Shown here: positions 10,924-20,750 of the stretch, piece after piece | Numbering within the stretch: position 1 is the stretch's first letter | How the letters are laid out: each line of letters opens with the position of its first letter | DNA from: Scolanthus callimorphus | Lineage: Eukaryota; Cnidaria; Anthozoa; Actiniaria; Edwardsiidae | Reading direction: 5' to 3' | Assembly (NCBI GenBank): GCA_033964015.1 | Contig: CM066918.1 | Span: forward strand, 29,860,595 to 29,924,594 | Length of the DNA: 64,000 nt | Program-made: the position numbers and the translations under genes | The notes under the pieces: generated by a model | Seen by the model: the letters and a program-made list of their open reading frames with translations, nothing else | The model's database searches: none | What the model was told of the DNA's origin: nothing

Positions 10924-11762
10924 TCAGCTTCCCGTGAGGGTGGCTCGCTGGGGTTAACACTAGGATTGAGGGAGACTGTTACCTCATTGCTCTCCTGCAA
11001 GAGCTGCAGCTGTTCTCCTGTTCCAACCGTTGCTCCTTCTCGCGCTACTCCGATCCTTGCCTTGGGCTGTAGCCATACATCTCTTGACCCTTCATTAGCT
11101 ACCCGGATCACGTAACACGACTTCTTAGTGTCCACAAGAGTACTTAACACCGTTAGGTTTCCCTGTATAGGGACGTCTAGGGGTTCCACGAGTGCACAAG
11201 TACCCCACATGGGGCCAGTAACTGCAACATCCATCTCAGTATGGGGTGGTACCCACACATTGTGCACTCCTGACACCTTGACGAATCCTGTCCTCTCCCG
11301 GGTTTGGCTTGTCTCATGCACTGGAGGTAGCACCCCACTGAACTGTGGCACCTTCGCCAGCACATTGGTGCCTAGCAACCCTGGGACCTTGCTTCTCTTC
11401 CGTACAGTGGCCGGTGTGTCTTTGAGGACAAGCACCCCGCACCTCGGCACGGTCACACCACCAATCACGATTTCTGTTTCCAGGAAGCCAAGGTATGGAA
11501 TCTCTAGCCCATTGGCTCCATGTAGGCGGAACAGGCGACCCATCTTCTGGATTCCCCCACACCTTGGCTGTAGCTTCTCTCGGTAGAATGCCTCCGATAT
11601 AAGTGTCACAGTCGAGCCTGTGTCCACAAGACACATCACCTCCTCTCCTCCCATTTTTACGGATATGGTGGGGGTACCCCCCACCAAGTTCATTGGTGAA
11701 TGTGAGCCACTGTCTTCTCCCTCCGCAGGTGGGCTCACTGCCGCGGAGTTTGCTCGTTTAAA
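10779..11762 (-). CDS. pro: Aspartic protease (Pro) of the gypsy element
   Basis: Frame -1 relative to gag, open from 11777 to a stop at 10779. Coordinates here begin at the slippery heptamer, because no ATG is available and the first alternative start is a GTG at 11738. The retropepsin motif DTGS follows hydrophobic MCLV about 40 residues after that GTG, with the flap region and a second hydrophobic-hydrophobic-Gly motif (GLLGTN) further on. The last ~48 codons overlap the pol frame, which is a further -1 relative to pro; the C-terminal peptide in this frame is low-complexity and is probably read only when the second shift fails. Confidence 0.85.
   Translation of the reverse strand, partial: FKRANSAAVSPPAEGEDSGSHSPMNLVGGTPTISVKMGGEEVMCLVDTGSTVTLISEAFYREKLQPRCGGIQKMGRLFRLHGANGLEIPYLGFLETEIVIGGVTVPRCGVLVLKDTPATVRKRSKVPGLLGTNVLAKVPQFSGVLPPVHETSQTRERTGFVKVSGVHNVWVPPHTEMDVAVTGPMWGTCALVEPLDVPIQGNLTVLSTLVDTKKSCYVIRVANEGSRDVWLQPKARIGVAREGATVGTGEQLQLLQESNEVTVSLNPSVNPSEPPSREAEEDARRQGEGELPTGLPKNAFLGPNCRKLKLKLCFGNTVVCSPRTLKT
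10819..10875 (-). promoter_or_regulatory. Possible second -1 frameshift region (pro-pol)
   Basis: Pro and pol overlap over 10779-10923 with pol in the -1 frame. On the minus strand the overlap holds G AAA AAT in the pro frame (10875-10869), immediately followed by a stem GCTTTC/GAAAGC (10868-10863 with 10846-10841), whose loop contains CCGAA able to pair with TTCGG downstream (10856-10852 with 10823-10819). The heptamer is not canonical and there is no spacer before the stem, so this is a weak candidate. Confidence 0.35.
11702..11762 (-). promoter_or_regulatory. gag-pro -1 frameshift signal: TTTAAAC plus H-type pseudoknot
   Basis: In the gag frame the minus strand reads T TTA AAC (11762-11756), a canonical slippery heptamer; slipping back one base enters the protease frame. 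After a 7-nt spacer comes stem 1 CTCCGC (11748-11743) pairing with GCGGAG (11726-11721). Its loop contains GTGAGCC (11738-11732), which pairs perfectly with GGCTCAC (11708-11702). Loop lengths are 4, 5 and 12 nt. The gag stop codon (11737-11735) lies inside stem 2. All pairings were read directly from the sequence; efficiency is not known. Confidence 0.85.
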
Positions 11763-12772
11763 GCCGGCTGCTCCCTCCTACCGGCCTGGGGTGCTTGTTC
11801 TGGCCATGGCGAGATCCGGCAGTTTCTTCGTATGTGGCCAGTTTGGTTGCATCCGAAGCATTTGATCTGCGGTCTCCCTTGCTGATTCCCCTCAAGGCCA
11901 CTGTGCTGCACCAGGCGGTCCAGTATACCTTGCTGTCGGTTTAGAACTACCTGCTGTTCTGCCACATGGTCAGCGAGTGCCTTCTGCTGCTTGCCCAGTC
12001 CCTCCGCCAGCAGCTTCTGTCCTGCTATGAGGTCAGTAAGTAGCTTTTGGTGGTCAGCCGGGGCAGAGATTCTGTTGCATTCAGCCCCGCTCGTCTCGAC
12101 TTCATGTACACCTGCACGCCGGGTGGGTCCCTCTTCCTCTGCAGCCCAGAGCTCAATTTCCTGCCGAACCTCTTGAAAGGTCTTTGTGGGATGGTCCCGG
12201 CTCCACCTGCGTGCTTCACGACGAAGGGTTGAGCTCTTCAAGTTCTCAATGAACTGATCTTTGAGGAGTTGGTCCTTCTCACTTGCTGGCTTTTCAACTC
12301 TAGACAGGAGAACCATCAATCCTTGGGCGAAGTCCCGAACGCTTTCCCGTTCACCTTGGCGCCTCCCAAAGAAACGCCTTAGTGTCTGGGTCTGCGTCAG
12401 GTGTTCCCCAAATGCCCCCCTCAGTATGGCGAAGACCCCATCTTTCGTTGACCACTCAGTGTGGGACCTCAGCCGCACTTCATCTTTCGCTGCACCGTCC
12501 AGGTGGTAAACAAGGCTGTCTACTGCGTCTGCCTCGGACTGGCCAGCTACTGCTCTCGTCGCATCGGCTATCCAGTCCTCCAACACTTTATCATCCCGAA
12601 CTCCACCATATCGGCCAAACCGACGCTCCCTTGGGACGGCCACTCTGATCTCTGGTTGTGCCTGGGCTGAGCCTTGACTGCTACTGCTGCTGCCAATGGA
12701 TGCCTGTTGGAGCTGCTCTTCCAACGCCTTCAGCTTAGCCTCCAAGGCCTTCATCTGGTCCTCTGCTGACAT
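11735..12772 (-). CDS. gag: Gag of the gypsy element
   Basis: 345 codons from an ATG at 12772. An N-terminal coiled-coil-like segment rich in Lys/Glu/Leu (about residues 3-25) is followed by a capsid-like helical region of the retrotransposon gag type (about 60-210, including the WIADATRAV and FAQGLMVLLSRVEKP stretches). Near the C-terminus is one CCHC zinc knuckle, C-x2-C-x4-H-x4-C, at about 305-318 (CFGCNQTGHIRRNC), for RNA binding. The frame ends at 11735 shortly after the slippery site that gives access to protease. Confidence 0.9.
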   Translation of the reverse strand: MSAEDQMKALEAKLKALEEQLQQASIGSSSSSQGSAQAQPEIRVAVPRERRFGRYGGVRDDKVLEDWIADATRAVAGQSEADAVDSLVYHLDGAAKDEVRLRSHTEWSTKDGVFAILRGAFGEHLTQTQTLRRFFGRRQGERESVRDFAQGLMVLLSRVEKPASEKDQLLKDQFIENLKSSTLRREARRWSRDHPTKTFQEVRQEIELWAAEEEGPTRRAGVHEVETSGAECNRISAPADHQKLLTDLIAGQKLLAEGLGKQQKALADHVAEQQVVLNRQQGILDRLVQHSGLEGNQQGRPQIKCFGCNQTGHIRRNCRISPWPEQAPQAGRREQPALNEQTPRQ

Positions 12773-12827
12773 GCTCTGTTGATCCCGTTTCCCACACTCA
12801 ACTTAAGCAGCTTCAAAAATCACTCAG

Positions 12828-12845
12828 ACCCCACTCCTGGTACCA
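12828..12845 (-). other. Primer binding site, tRNA-Leu(UAA) type
   Basis: Three bases inside the 5' LTR the minus strand reads TGGTACCAGGAGTGGGGT, an 18-nt match to the complement of the 3' end (with CCA) of animal tRNA-Leu with anticodon UAA, as I recall that tRNA. The position is right for minus-strand DNA priming. Confidence 0.8.
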
Positions 12846-12848
12846 AAA

Positions 12849-13311
12849 TGTAACCGTGCGGCAGGCGGCGCAAGATTCAATAGGTCTGAGCTGAATATGA
12901 AACTACTTTATTATCACTAGAAACGGGACCAACAAGCTAGGACCCAACCTTTACTACTAGAAGTAGTTCTTCGTTATAAATATTATCTTGTAGCCTCCCT
13001 TATACATAGCTTCTTGTGCTTGCTCGCTCCAACTCAGTTCTTCTCAACACAAACTCCAAAACTCTACTGAGCTAAAGGACGCTTGCCGCTAGCTTTTAGG
13101 ATAGTTCCTCCGGAAACGACGCGCATTACTAAATTGTTCTAACTATAAGAATGTGAATAGCACCAGCGCACCAGTAATTAAAATAACCCAACCTTAATTT
13201 AGGCTGACTGAATCAAAGGCCCCATTGCCGCTAACAGGAAATTAATTAAATAAACTGAACTTAAGCGGTAGTAAGCCTACCACCAATTTCCTGATTGGTG
13301 ACCTGGTCACA
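12849..13311 (-). repeat. 5' LTR of the gypsy element
   Basis: Full-length 463-bp partner of 7110-7572. It would carry the promoter that drives the minus-strand transcript. Confidence 0.95.
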
Positions 13312-13315
13312 CAAT

Positions 13316-14367
13316 GAAATCATTAGTAATTATCCTTGAGACTACAGAACTGCCAAAATCAGAGAGGCAATACACACCCTACCCACAGTGCACTAATTTA
13401 CCAACATTTTTTACACCATCGAAACTTAGAAACTCTAGAAAAAAGCTTTTTACTTTTGCCAGCCCATCACATTCTGCCTAACAAGCACCAGAAAGAGTTG
13501 CAGTTTCTGATGCACTGAATGATGTAATAAAAACAAAGCAATGCATTGTGGGTAGGGTGCATAGGCTCCTTCAAGTGTGACAGCAAAAAAATGTTACAGA
13601 ACCATGTCATTTAATGAATTTAGTTATCTGAAAGAACCTGATTTTACCAGTAGTTTGAGTACCACAGAAGAGAAGTTTCAGGTGAATGAAAAACACCATA
13701 ATCACTCAGGCAAAATGAACTATGTACCACTGAAAGAACAAAAATTAGGGACTTGAAAGCTAATCACAAGGCGAATGGAAACTCCAACCTTGGACCAGTG
13801 TTGGAACCTGTAATGAGCACCAGGCTACTTTTAAAATTTGTAAACTTCAGACCCCTGAAACAGACACCCATGTGTTGGGGGAGGGGACTCCCCTTAGAAT
13901 GTACATGCATGATTGTCAGGAAAAATTACAACTCTAAGGCATACCAAATAGGGTGTGGCCATTGCAAATTTACCCCTAAGAGATAGGAACTAAGGTTTGC
14001 TAGAAATCTAGACACCCTAAGGGATAGCAGTGACTCTTTGGATAGCTGACAAGCCTAAGAGATAAGCACTTGAGTGAATTTTTAGAACCAAGGGATAGGA
14101 CAATCATCCCTGTATATTTTTAAGGGAGTCTCCCCTGGCTCTTGTGTTTCTTTTAAGATGTCTGACTCAGCCACTGAAGGCACAAAACAAATGTTGAGAA
14201 AATGAAAAATGCTCTAGCTTTTTAAGCAGGGAATGAGACTCTGAGACTTTTATTTTGGAAGTTGAGCAAAGTCTATTGTCAAATATTGCTGAACGAAACA
14301 TAAGGTCTTGTATTGTGTTGAAAAGAGCAAGCTAGAGCCTTAGCTTAGAAAGTTTAGAGCATTTTCC
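13316..14367. other. Non-coding stretch, nothing recognised
   Basis: Continuation of the host DNA interrupted by the gypsy element. No exon or repeat that I can support. Confidence 0.45.
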
Positions 14368-14560
14368 AATTGTGTAATTCCAGTAGGGATCCCTTGATCC
14401 ATACCCCTAAAGTATGGAGGGAATTGGAAATTCCAGGTTGGGTCAATATGCATTATTTTCCATACAATCAATGTATTTTTCACTGATAATTCCAAGGGAT
14501 TGAGAGGGTCCTAAGGAAAATTCCCTCCATGGTGGGGTATGGATCACAATTACACAATGA
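14368..14560. repeat. MITE-like inverted repeat (family B)
   Basis: Ends are inverted copies around TGTGTAATTCCAG on the left and AATTACACAATG on the right, with the CCATACCCC word near one end and GGGGTATGGATC near the other. The interior carries CCATACAATCAATGTATTTT, shared with other family members. Confidence 0.6.
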
Positions 14561-14601
14561 AAAATTCCAGTTAATTACAAGATTTTACCACGACCCTGAA
14601 G

Positions 14602-15007
14602 GTATGAAGGGCTCACTGTAGTCTGGCTGATGGTGTGAAGGGCTTGCTGTGGTCTGGCTGATGGTGCTAAAGGCTCACTGTGGTCTGGATGATCTGAGGG
14701 GCTCACTGTGGTCTGGCTGATAGTCTGGAGGGCTCACATTGGTCTAGCTGATAGTGTGAAGGGCTTGCTGTGGTCTGGATGATGATCTGTCGAGGGGCTC
14801 ATAGTGGTTGATGGTGTGAAGGGCTCACTGTGGTCTGGCTGATGGTGTGAAGGGTTCAGTGTGGTCTGGCTGATGGTGTGAAGGGCTCACTGTGGTCTGG
14901 CTGATGGTGTGAAGGGCTCACTGTGATCTGGTTGATGGTCTGAAGGGCTCACTGTGGTCTGGCTGATGGTATGAAGGGCTCACTGTGGTCTGGCTCATGA
15001 TGTGAAA
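14602..15007 (+). repeat. Minisatellite, ~30-bp unit
   Basis: About a dozen imperfect head-to-tail copies of a unit resembling GAAGGGCTCACTGTGGTCTG followed by GCTGATGGTGT. Copies differ by substitutions and small deletions. No open frame runs through it. Confidence 0.9.
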
Positions 15008-17756
15008 GGCTCCCTTCGATCTGTAAGAATATTAAAAGTACATGTTCAATAGACCATTCCTGGTGTGCATGTTTATAGACTGGGGCACTTTATAAAAGGC
15101 CATTATCTCTAATAAAACAAAATAATCCTCAAAATTCACCAAAGTGTCAAAATGAGCACTGTGTACACTTTTCAACCTGAGTACAAGTTGTACAACTGAA
15201 ACCATTTTTCATATGCCCTAAGGATTCTAAAATATAAGTCCCAATAATGTATGTGCCAGGGCAGTAGCATAGCAAGGGGGAGTGCTGCAACTTGCTCAAT
15301 TTATTTTAAAATGAAAAGATATATATTTAACTTTTTTGGTAAAAACAAATACCAAAAATAAAGTAATTGGTAAATTGCCATTTTTATGGCCAAAAAAGGT
15401 GTTTAAGCTGACTATTTGTTATTTTTCTGGTTGTTCCTTTTGTTCTCCATATTTGCCTTAATTTCCTCAGGGTCCACAAGCCTGCCATTGATGTGAGTAA
15501 GGATCCTGTGACCAGCTGCCCCCCCCCTCCCCCCCAAGATTATTATACATTAAAGCTGGAATTTTTAATTTAATGGTCAACTGAAAAAGAAAATCTGGGG
15601 GCTCCTGTTGAGTACTTCAGTGTGGATTTATTGTTACTCACCCTGGAATTTCACTGCTGCAGCCAAGCACCCATCCTGGAAATCTAGGCTGCTCCAGAAC
15701 CAAGAGGTAGGGCTTCTGGAAAAACGCGGAAAATATCGAAATTACGCGGGATTTGAGGGCAAAATACGCGCAAAATTACGCAGGATTATTGCGTAACAAT
15801 TTCGGGGAAGATGTGCAAAATTACGGGGAAATAATCAATTACGCGGGATTGCGCGATGATTTGGGAGCAATTCAACTATGCTCGTATTGTTTAGACAAAA
15901 ATCGCATCAAAATATACTCGTTATAAAACACCAATCACCCCAAAAACTAAATTATTATTATTTTGAAACAGCAATGTCATTTATGTGATCTCATGATCAC
16001 CGAAGAACGGGTTTGTTAAAAAGACAAGCAATATTGAAAACTAACTTAACTTATAAGTTATATGTTTTTCAAAATATGACTGAGAATATGAAAGCCAAGT
16101 CTTTCGGTCATTACATTGTAATAGGCGAGGAAAACAAAGTCTTATTTGTTTTTAATATGCGAGGAAATCAGAATTTCGAATTTTATGCGAGGACGACGAC
16201 GATGGTAGGTGTACTAGTATTCATATTTAAACCTGTTAGCTTGCAGAACGGGTTTTACAAGTAGTGAAATAGCGAATGACACAAAAGTGCTGTTGTGCTA
16301 CATGCCCAAACGCTCATCCTCAATAAAACCGCCATACGATAAAAAAGCAGCGTTTCTATGGCTTATGGTAGGACGCATACTTACCTTAGTTACTTTCCAA
16401 ACTTTGTACGGAGATAACACTGTTGAGAGCTGTAACGGCGCGAGCTGTAGTTCGTCTTCTTCTCAGCTCAAAGAATCGAACACATGGCAGCCATTTTCTC
16501 TCGCGACCAAGCGAATAATTTGCATTTTAAATTTCGCGCTATTAGTCCCAGTATCGCGCGATTTCAAGGGTCTTTCCACAGGCAGACCAGACTAAATATC
16601 ATAATGTCTCTTGTCATATTGTTGTATTTGGTGGGGGTTATGAAATTACTTGGAATCCGATGAAACTCTCATAATTCTCGATATGACTTACTTGCGTTGC
16701 CATTTGGGTGGGTTTTAGGGCCATTCCAGTAAAAAAGTCGTTTTTACCAGAAAAGAGCAAAACCTCATTACAACCTTGGAAGATGTTAATTTAAAATGTT
16801 ATGAGATGTAAAAGTGAAGGCAGGCAAACTAAAACAAAAGGGAGAAGAAAAAAAAAAAAAAAAGATAGCTGACCAAGATCAAAACAACCACGTGAAATAC
16901 AAGACACGCGAACAACGTAGCTAGCTATTATGAAGACTGACAGAAAGAAACCTCTGCTTAGCAGGGTATAGATGGTTTTAAGGTTAAAGTTGTACCATAC
17001 AGTGCTGCTATTTAATTTTTTTGGTCATTGAGTCTGAAATAATTACTTGTAACCCCTCCCCCCCCTTCTATGTTAATAGTTTTTTTTAAGTTTAAGTCTA
17101 AGATTAAGATGTTAAACACTTAATTTTAGGTCCCCCTTTATTTAAGAACCCACTTCCCCCGGCCCCCTCCAGATAATTATATTGCACAGTCCCTTACCCA
17201 GCATGGTAGGCAGTCATGGGGATTGAAGGATTAGTTCGAACGATTTTTCCACTTCGCTCCCCTCCAATTCCATTATCGCAACTCCCGCCCAACCGACAAA
17301 TAGCGATTCCGTCTTTCAAAACACGCCGGTTTCCATATAAATTGCATTAAAATTTCGTGTCTTAGCAGTCGCGAAACTCCAGTTGCAGCGTCGCAGAGAT
17401 AGAACACGAACGCTGATTCCTGTAACACGAGTTGCGGCAGTCGCAGGGTGTTGCAGAAGTCGCGAACGCCGCAGAGGTTTCCATATAGTTGCTGCAGTCA
17501 AAACTGTCGCGAAGAACATTGTTCACAACATTTGCGTCCTTATGGAATTCAAATATCGCAGTTCCAAATCGCCCGTTGTACACACGGCCGAACAGAGGCC
17601 TGGCGGAAATCGCAGCGTATGAACGGGTAGACTTTCCCAAAGTCCGTTGTTCCGGTTTTTTCATTGGCCTTTTTTGTACACGAGACCGTGCGCTTTTTTT
17701 TTCTTCACTTTGCTCTAAGGAAAAACATAGAGGACGACTTGGGGCAACTCTAAAGG
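15008..17756. other. Non-coding stretch with simple-sequence patches
   Basis: No gene supported. It contains a C-rich tract near 15520-15535, a patch of repeated words like AATTACGCGGGATT at 15720-15860, an A-run of about 16 at 16849-16864, and a GC-richer area with repeated GCAGTCGCGAA words and a twice-used TTTCCATATA at 17320-17520. None shows a coding or RNA signature that I recognise. Confidence 0.45.
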
Positions 17757-18213
17757 CACGATCAAACGCGGATGAGAGTTCATGAGAGCCAATGAGAGTT
17801 CTCCCGTTTGATCGCGAACTCTCATCGACTCTCATCCGCTCTCATGCACGCTCTCATGCGCTTTTTTTGCAAATTTTTCCTGAGAGTCGATGAGAGTTGT
17901 TTACCGTTTGATCGCGCGATGAGAGTTTTTTAGTCAGCAGCTGCCGCCAAAAGAACTCCAGGCTCATAGTTGCAAACTTGTGGTTTTTCGATATAATATA
18001 CACTGACTCTCATCAACTCTGATCGGGCTCTGATCCCCGTTTGATCGCTTCTCGTTGAGAGTAGATGAGAGTGGATGATAGTTGGAACTCTCACTAGCTC
18101 TCATCAACTCTCATCACCGTTTGATCGCTTCTTGTGAGAGCAGATGAGAGCGGGTGATAGTTGTAACTCTCACTAGCTCTCACCAACTCTCAATCCCCGT
18201 TTGATCGCACATT
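17757..18213. repeat. Palindrome-rich repeat block with CGTTTGATCGC ends
   Basis: Dense alternation of ATGAGAG and its complement CTCTCAT, with the word CCGTTTGATCGC recurring about five times, roughly every 80-110 bp. The two outer edges are inverted (GCACGATCAAACG on the left, CGTTTGATCGCAC on the right). At least two adjacent ~80-bp units are near-copies (18037-18200). It resembles an inverted-repeat transposon whose sub-terminal repeats have multiplied. Confidence 0.6.
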
Positions 18214-18383
18214 AATGAACGGGCAATGCAACCTTGACTGTTATTTCACAAGTTAGTTGAGTAACCGTTGCACAGGATAGCGAACAAAGAAGACATGAGC
18301 TGAGACTTCCTTGGAGTTTTTATTTGTCTCTTGTAAGATTTCTTAGGGGCTCTCCTGCTCCGCCTCCCGTTACCTTCTTGTAA

Positions 18384-18616
18384 TGGTCGCCACACACGGG
18401 CCGATCCCGACAGGATGTTCTGTCGTGAGATTATCGCGCGCAGCTACACACGAGACGATTTTTGTCGGCGATGATCTGAAAAATCAAACATGTTGATAAA
18501 GCGAGCGGACGAAAAATTGTCGTAAGCTACTCGTCGTGGGTCACCACACAAGCCGTCCAGTCAGGACTTTGTCTTGCAACAAAAAATATCGACCCGTGTG
18601 GCGTGTTGCGGCCTTT
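18384..18616. repeat. MITE-like element with CCACACGGG ends
   Basis: GTCGCCACACACGGGCCGAT at the left faces ATCGACCCGTGTGGCG at the right, an imperfect terminal inverted repeat. About 230 bp, non-coding. No clear target duplication. Confidence 0.5.
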
Positions 18617-18669
18617 AAGGAGCCATCGGTATGGGAAAATGCCCATGGGAGACGGAAGTCACTTTTTAA

Positions 18670-19945
18670 GGTGGCCCATGACTATTTACTGGACTAACAA
18701 CACAAATCTGACCGAATTGCACTTCACTCACGTCGTCATAAGCCAAATCAGGGTTTAAGAAAAACCGCGAGAGTCCTGGGTCGAGGGGGAAAAAACCTCA
18801 CCGGAAGTAATTTTCTTCCATATGTTTTACTGTAAAAGAGCTCGGTTTTAGGCTCGATTAGTTGTGCTCTGGCGTTGTGATTCGCAGCTTTATACGAAAA
18901 TATCTAGCACAGGATATTAGTTTAATCCTTTCTTCGCTAGAATCAAGGCAGTTTTGATCCTGAAATCCTATTTTCTGTTCAAGAAAACGGAGAAACGAAA
19001 CTCGAGGTAAGTCACCTCTCCGTCAGTGTTCTCTACCGAATGACAAACACGAGTTGATATGCTCTTGTTTCCTTCAAAGGACTATCAATACTCTTTTAAT
19101 TTTACAAATAAATCCGTTCTTTTTGATGACATGTTTTGATGACATGTTCTTGATATTTATTCATATTCAAATACGTAAATATATTTATTATTCTTCCATC
19201 AGACAAGGATTTATGCTTTTACGCACCGACGCACTGTAGCAATTCCACCTATCACCTCAATAATTCACGGCGCGGGAGTTGTGACAGAACTCCCTCGTTG
19301 GGTGGAAAGAAGCTGAAAGAACTTCCGTGCGATGTTCAACAGTCAGTTCTTCATCAGCAGTGTGGCTGTGATCCGCCATTTGAGCTTTTCCCCTTCCCCT
19401 CCGCCGAAACTTATGGCGAAACTCTGAAAGATTCGATTTGTTATGCTTTTCACGTGCGCGGAGTTTTTTACTTGGCCGTCCTTGAGTTTCAAGTCAATAG
19501 TATTTCATGAATAAGCCATTTACAGCTGCATAGAGAAGAAATTGCTTGAAAAGAACTGATTTATCTATAAAAATAAAAAGACTTTTAATAGTCCTTTTGA
19601 AGGAAACTAAACATAAAACCTGATGTTGTCATTCCGTACAGAACCGACCGACGGAGAAGCGACTTACCTCGAGTTTCGTTTCTCCGTTTTCTTGAACTGA
19701 AAATAATTTCAGGATCAAAACTGCCTTGATTCTAGAGAAGAAAGGATTAAACTAATATCCTGTGCTCGATATTTCGTATAAAGCTGCGAATTACAACGCC
19801 AGAGCACAACTAATCGAGCTCAAAATCGAGCTTTTGGAAGATAATTACTTCCGGTGAAGTTTTATCCCCCTCGACCCAGGACTCTCGCGGTTTTTCTTAA
19901 ACCCTGGTTTGGCTTATTACCATTATGAATCAACCATGGGCCGCC
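18670..19945. mobile_element. Foldback element with ~310-370-bp inverted arms, TTAA flanks
   Basis: The left arm (18670 to about 19035) and right arm (about 19635-19945) are inverted copies, roughly 90% alike, sharing blocks such as CGAGAGTCCTGGGTCGAGGG and TTCAAGAAAACGGAGAAACG. Both ends lie next to TTAA (18666-18669 and 19946-19949). The ~600-bp centre has no recognisable transposase. TTAA target sites are used by piggyBac and Kolobok elements; the termini GGTGGCCC/GGCGGCCC are not diagnostic to me. Confidence 0.7.
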
Positions 19946-19949
19946 TTAA

Positions 19950-20750
19950 ATATGTTAATGATACTTAGAATGTTTAGTTTTCCACACTAATTTGATATCC
20001 AGTCTAAAATCTGACTTTGCGTTTTTATCTGTTTCAACGGACGATACCAGTTTAGTCGTCCCACAACTACCAGAATGCTGCGCGCGCTTTTTAACAGTTT
20101 GTTCGACAAATGCCCCACATCTACCGACATGCAGCGCGCGCGTGGTTTATAGCTGGAATCGTCCATTTGACAGAGAAATGCAGAAGAGTATTTCTAAAAA
20201 GTATAATGAATGCGCGCGCGGCATCGATAGTTGTGTTACATTTCACAAATCAAATGCCTTGTATGCGTGCGTAGTATCCTGGTAGTTGGGTTACATTCCG
20301 AGGGTATTTCTAAAGAAAAGAGGGCGAGCGCGCTTATAGCTGGAATCGCTCCATTGGACGCCATTTTGTTGACCAAGAGGACAAGAACAAGTTGTGAATA
20401 CCAAAGGAAGCTTCCATGGAGGGCGGGATGTTGGATACCATCATCAACAATCAGTGATTTAGAATTTGCTTCAAATTGTTTTCGAATCAAGTTTGTTTTC
20501 GTTTCGTCCTCTAGTCTTGTACGGTTCTCATAATTTCCAGTCATTTCAGAACCGACGTTTCTAGTTGGAAATCTCAGAACTCCGAGCTGTGGTAGCTGAT
20601 AACTAGGCACCAAGAGGCGTAGCTGGCACAAGATTTGCTAGGCAGTTCACTTGCCGCTCTGGGAACCTCTACTCTATTTTCTCGGAGCGATCCTGGTTTT
20701 CCTAGAAAACATGCATCCACATTACGCTTGTCAGCGTCTTGTCGATTGAG
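19950..20750. other. 3' flank of the GPCR gene
   Basis: Non-coding and locally CG-rich (GCGCGCGC near 20080, 20135 and 20212). The word TTATAGCTGGAATCG occurs twice, near 20147 and 20335, followed each time by a short CCATT-containing stretch. It probably contains the receptor's 3' UTR, but no AATAAA was identified close to the stop. Confidence 0.4.

Larger units (their letters stand above)
7106..13315 (-). mobile_element. Complete Ty3/gypsy LTR retrotransposon
   Basis: A 6.2-kb element read on the minus strand. It has two 463-bp LTRs (7110-7572 and 12849-13311) that begin TG and end CA, appear identical by eye, and are flanked by the 4-bp duplication CAAT (7106-7109 and 13312-13315). Inside, in minus-strand order, are a tRNA primer site, Gag with a zinc knuckle, an aspartic protease, reverse transcriptase, RNase H, integrase, and a polypurine tract. 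The RT-RNase H-integrase order places it in Ty3/gypsy (Metaviridae). Identical LTRs and open reading frames point to a very recent insertion that could still be active. No envelope-like frame is present. Confidence 0.95.

Noticed and set aside
11738..11738. GTG as the protease start codon
   Set aside because: The slippery heptamer and pseudoknot upstream explain access to the frame without internal initiation.
11735..12772. Several long plus-strand frames over the gypsy element (for example 11128-11586, 12261-12509)
   Set aside because: They are antisense shadows of gag, pro and pol and show no domain of their own.
14602..15007. CRISPR-like array
   Set aside because: The copies are contiguous and imperfect with no unique spacers; it is a eukaryotic minisatellite.
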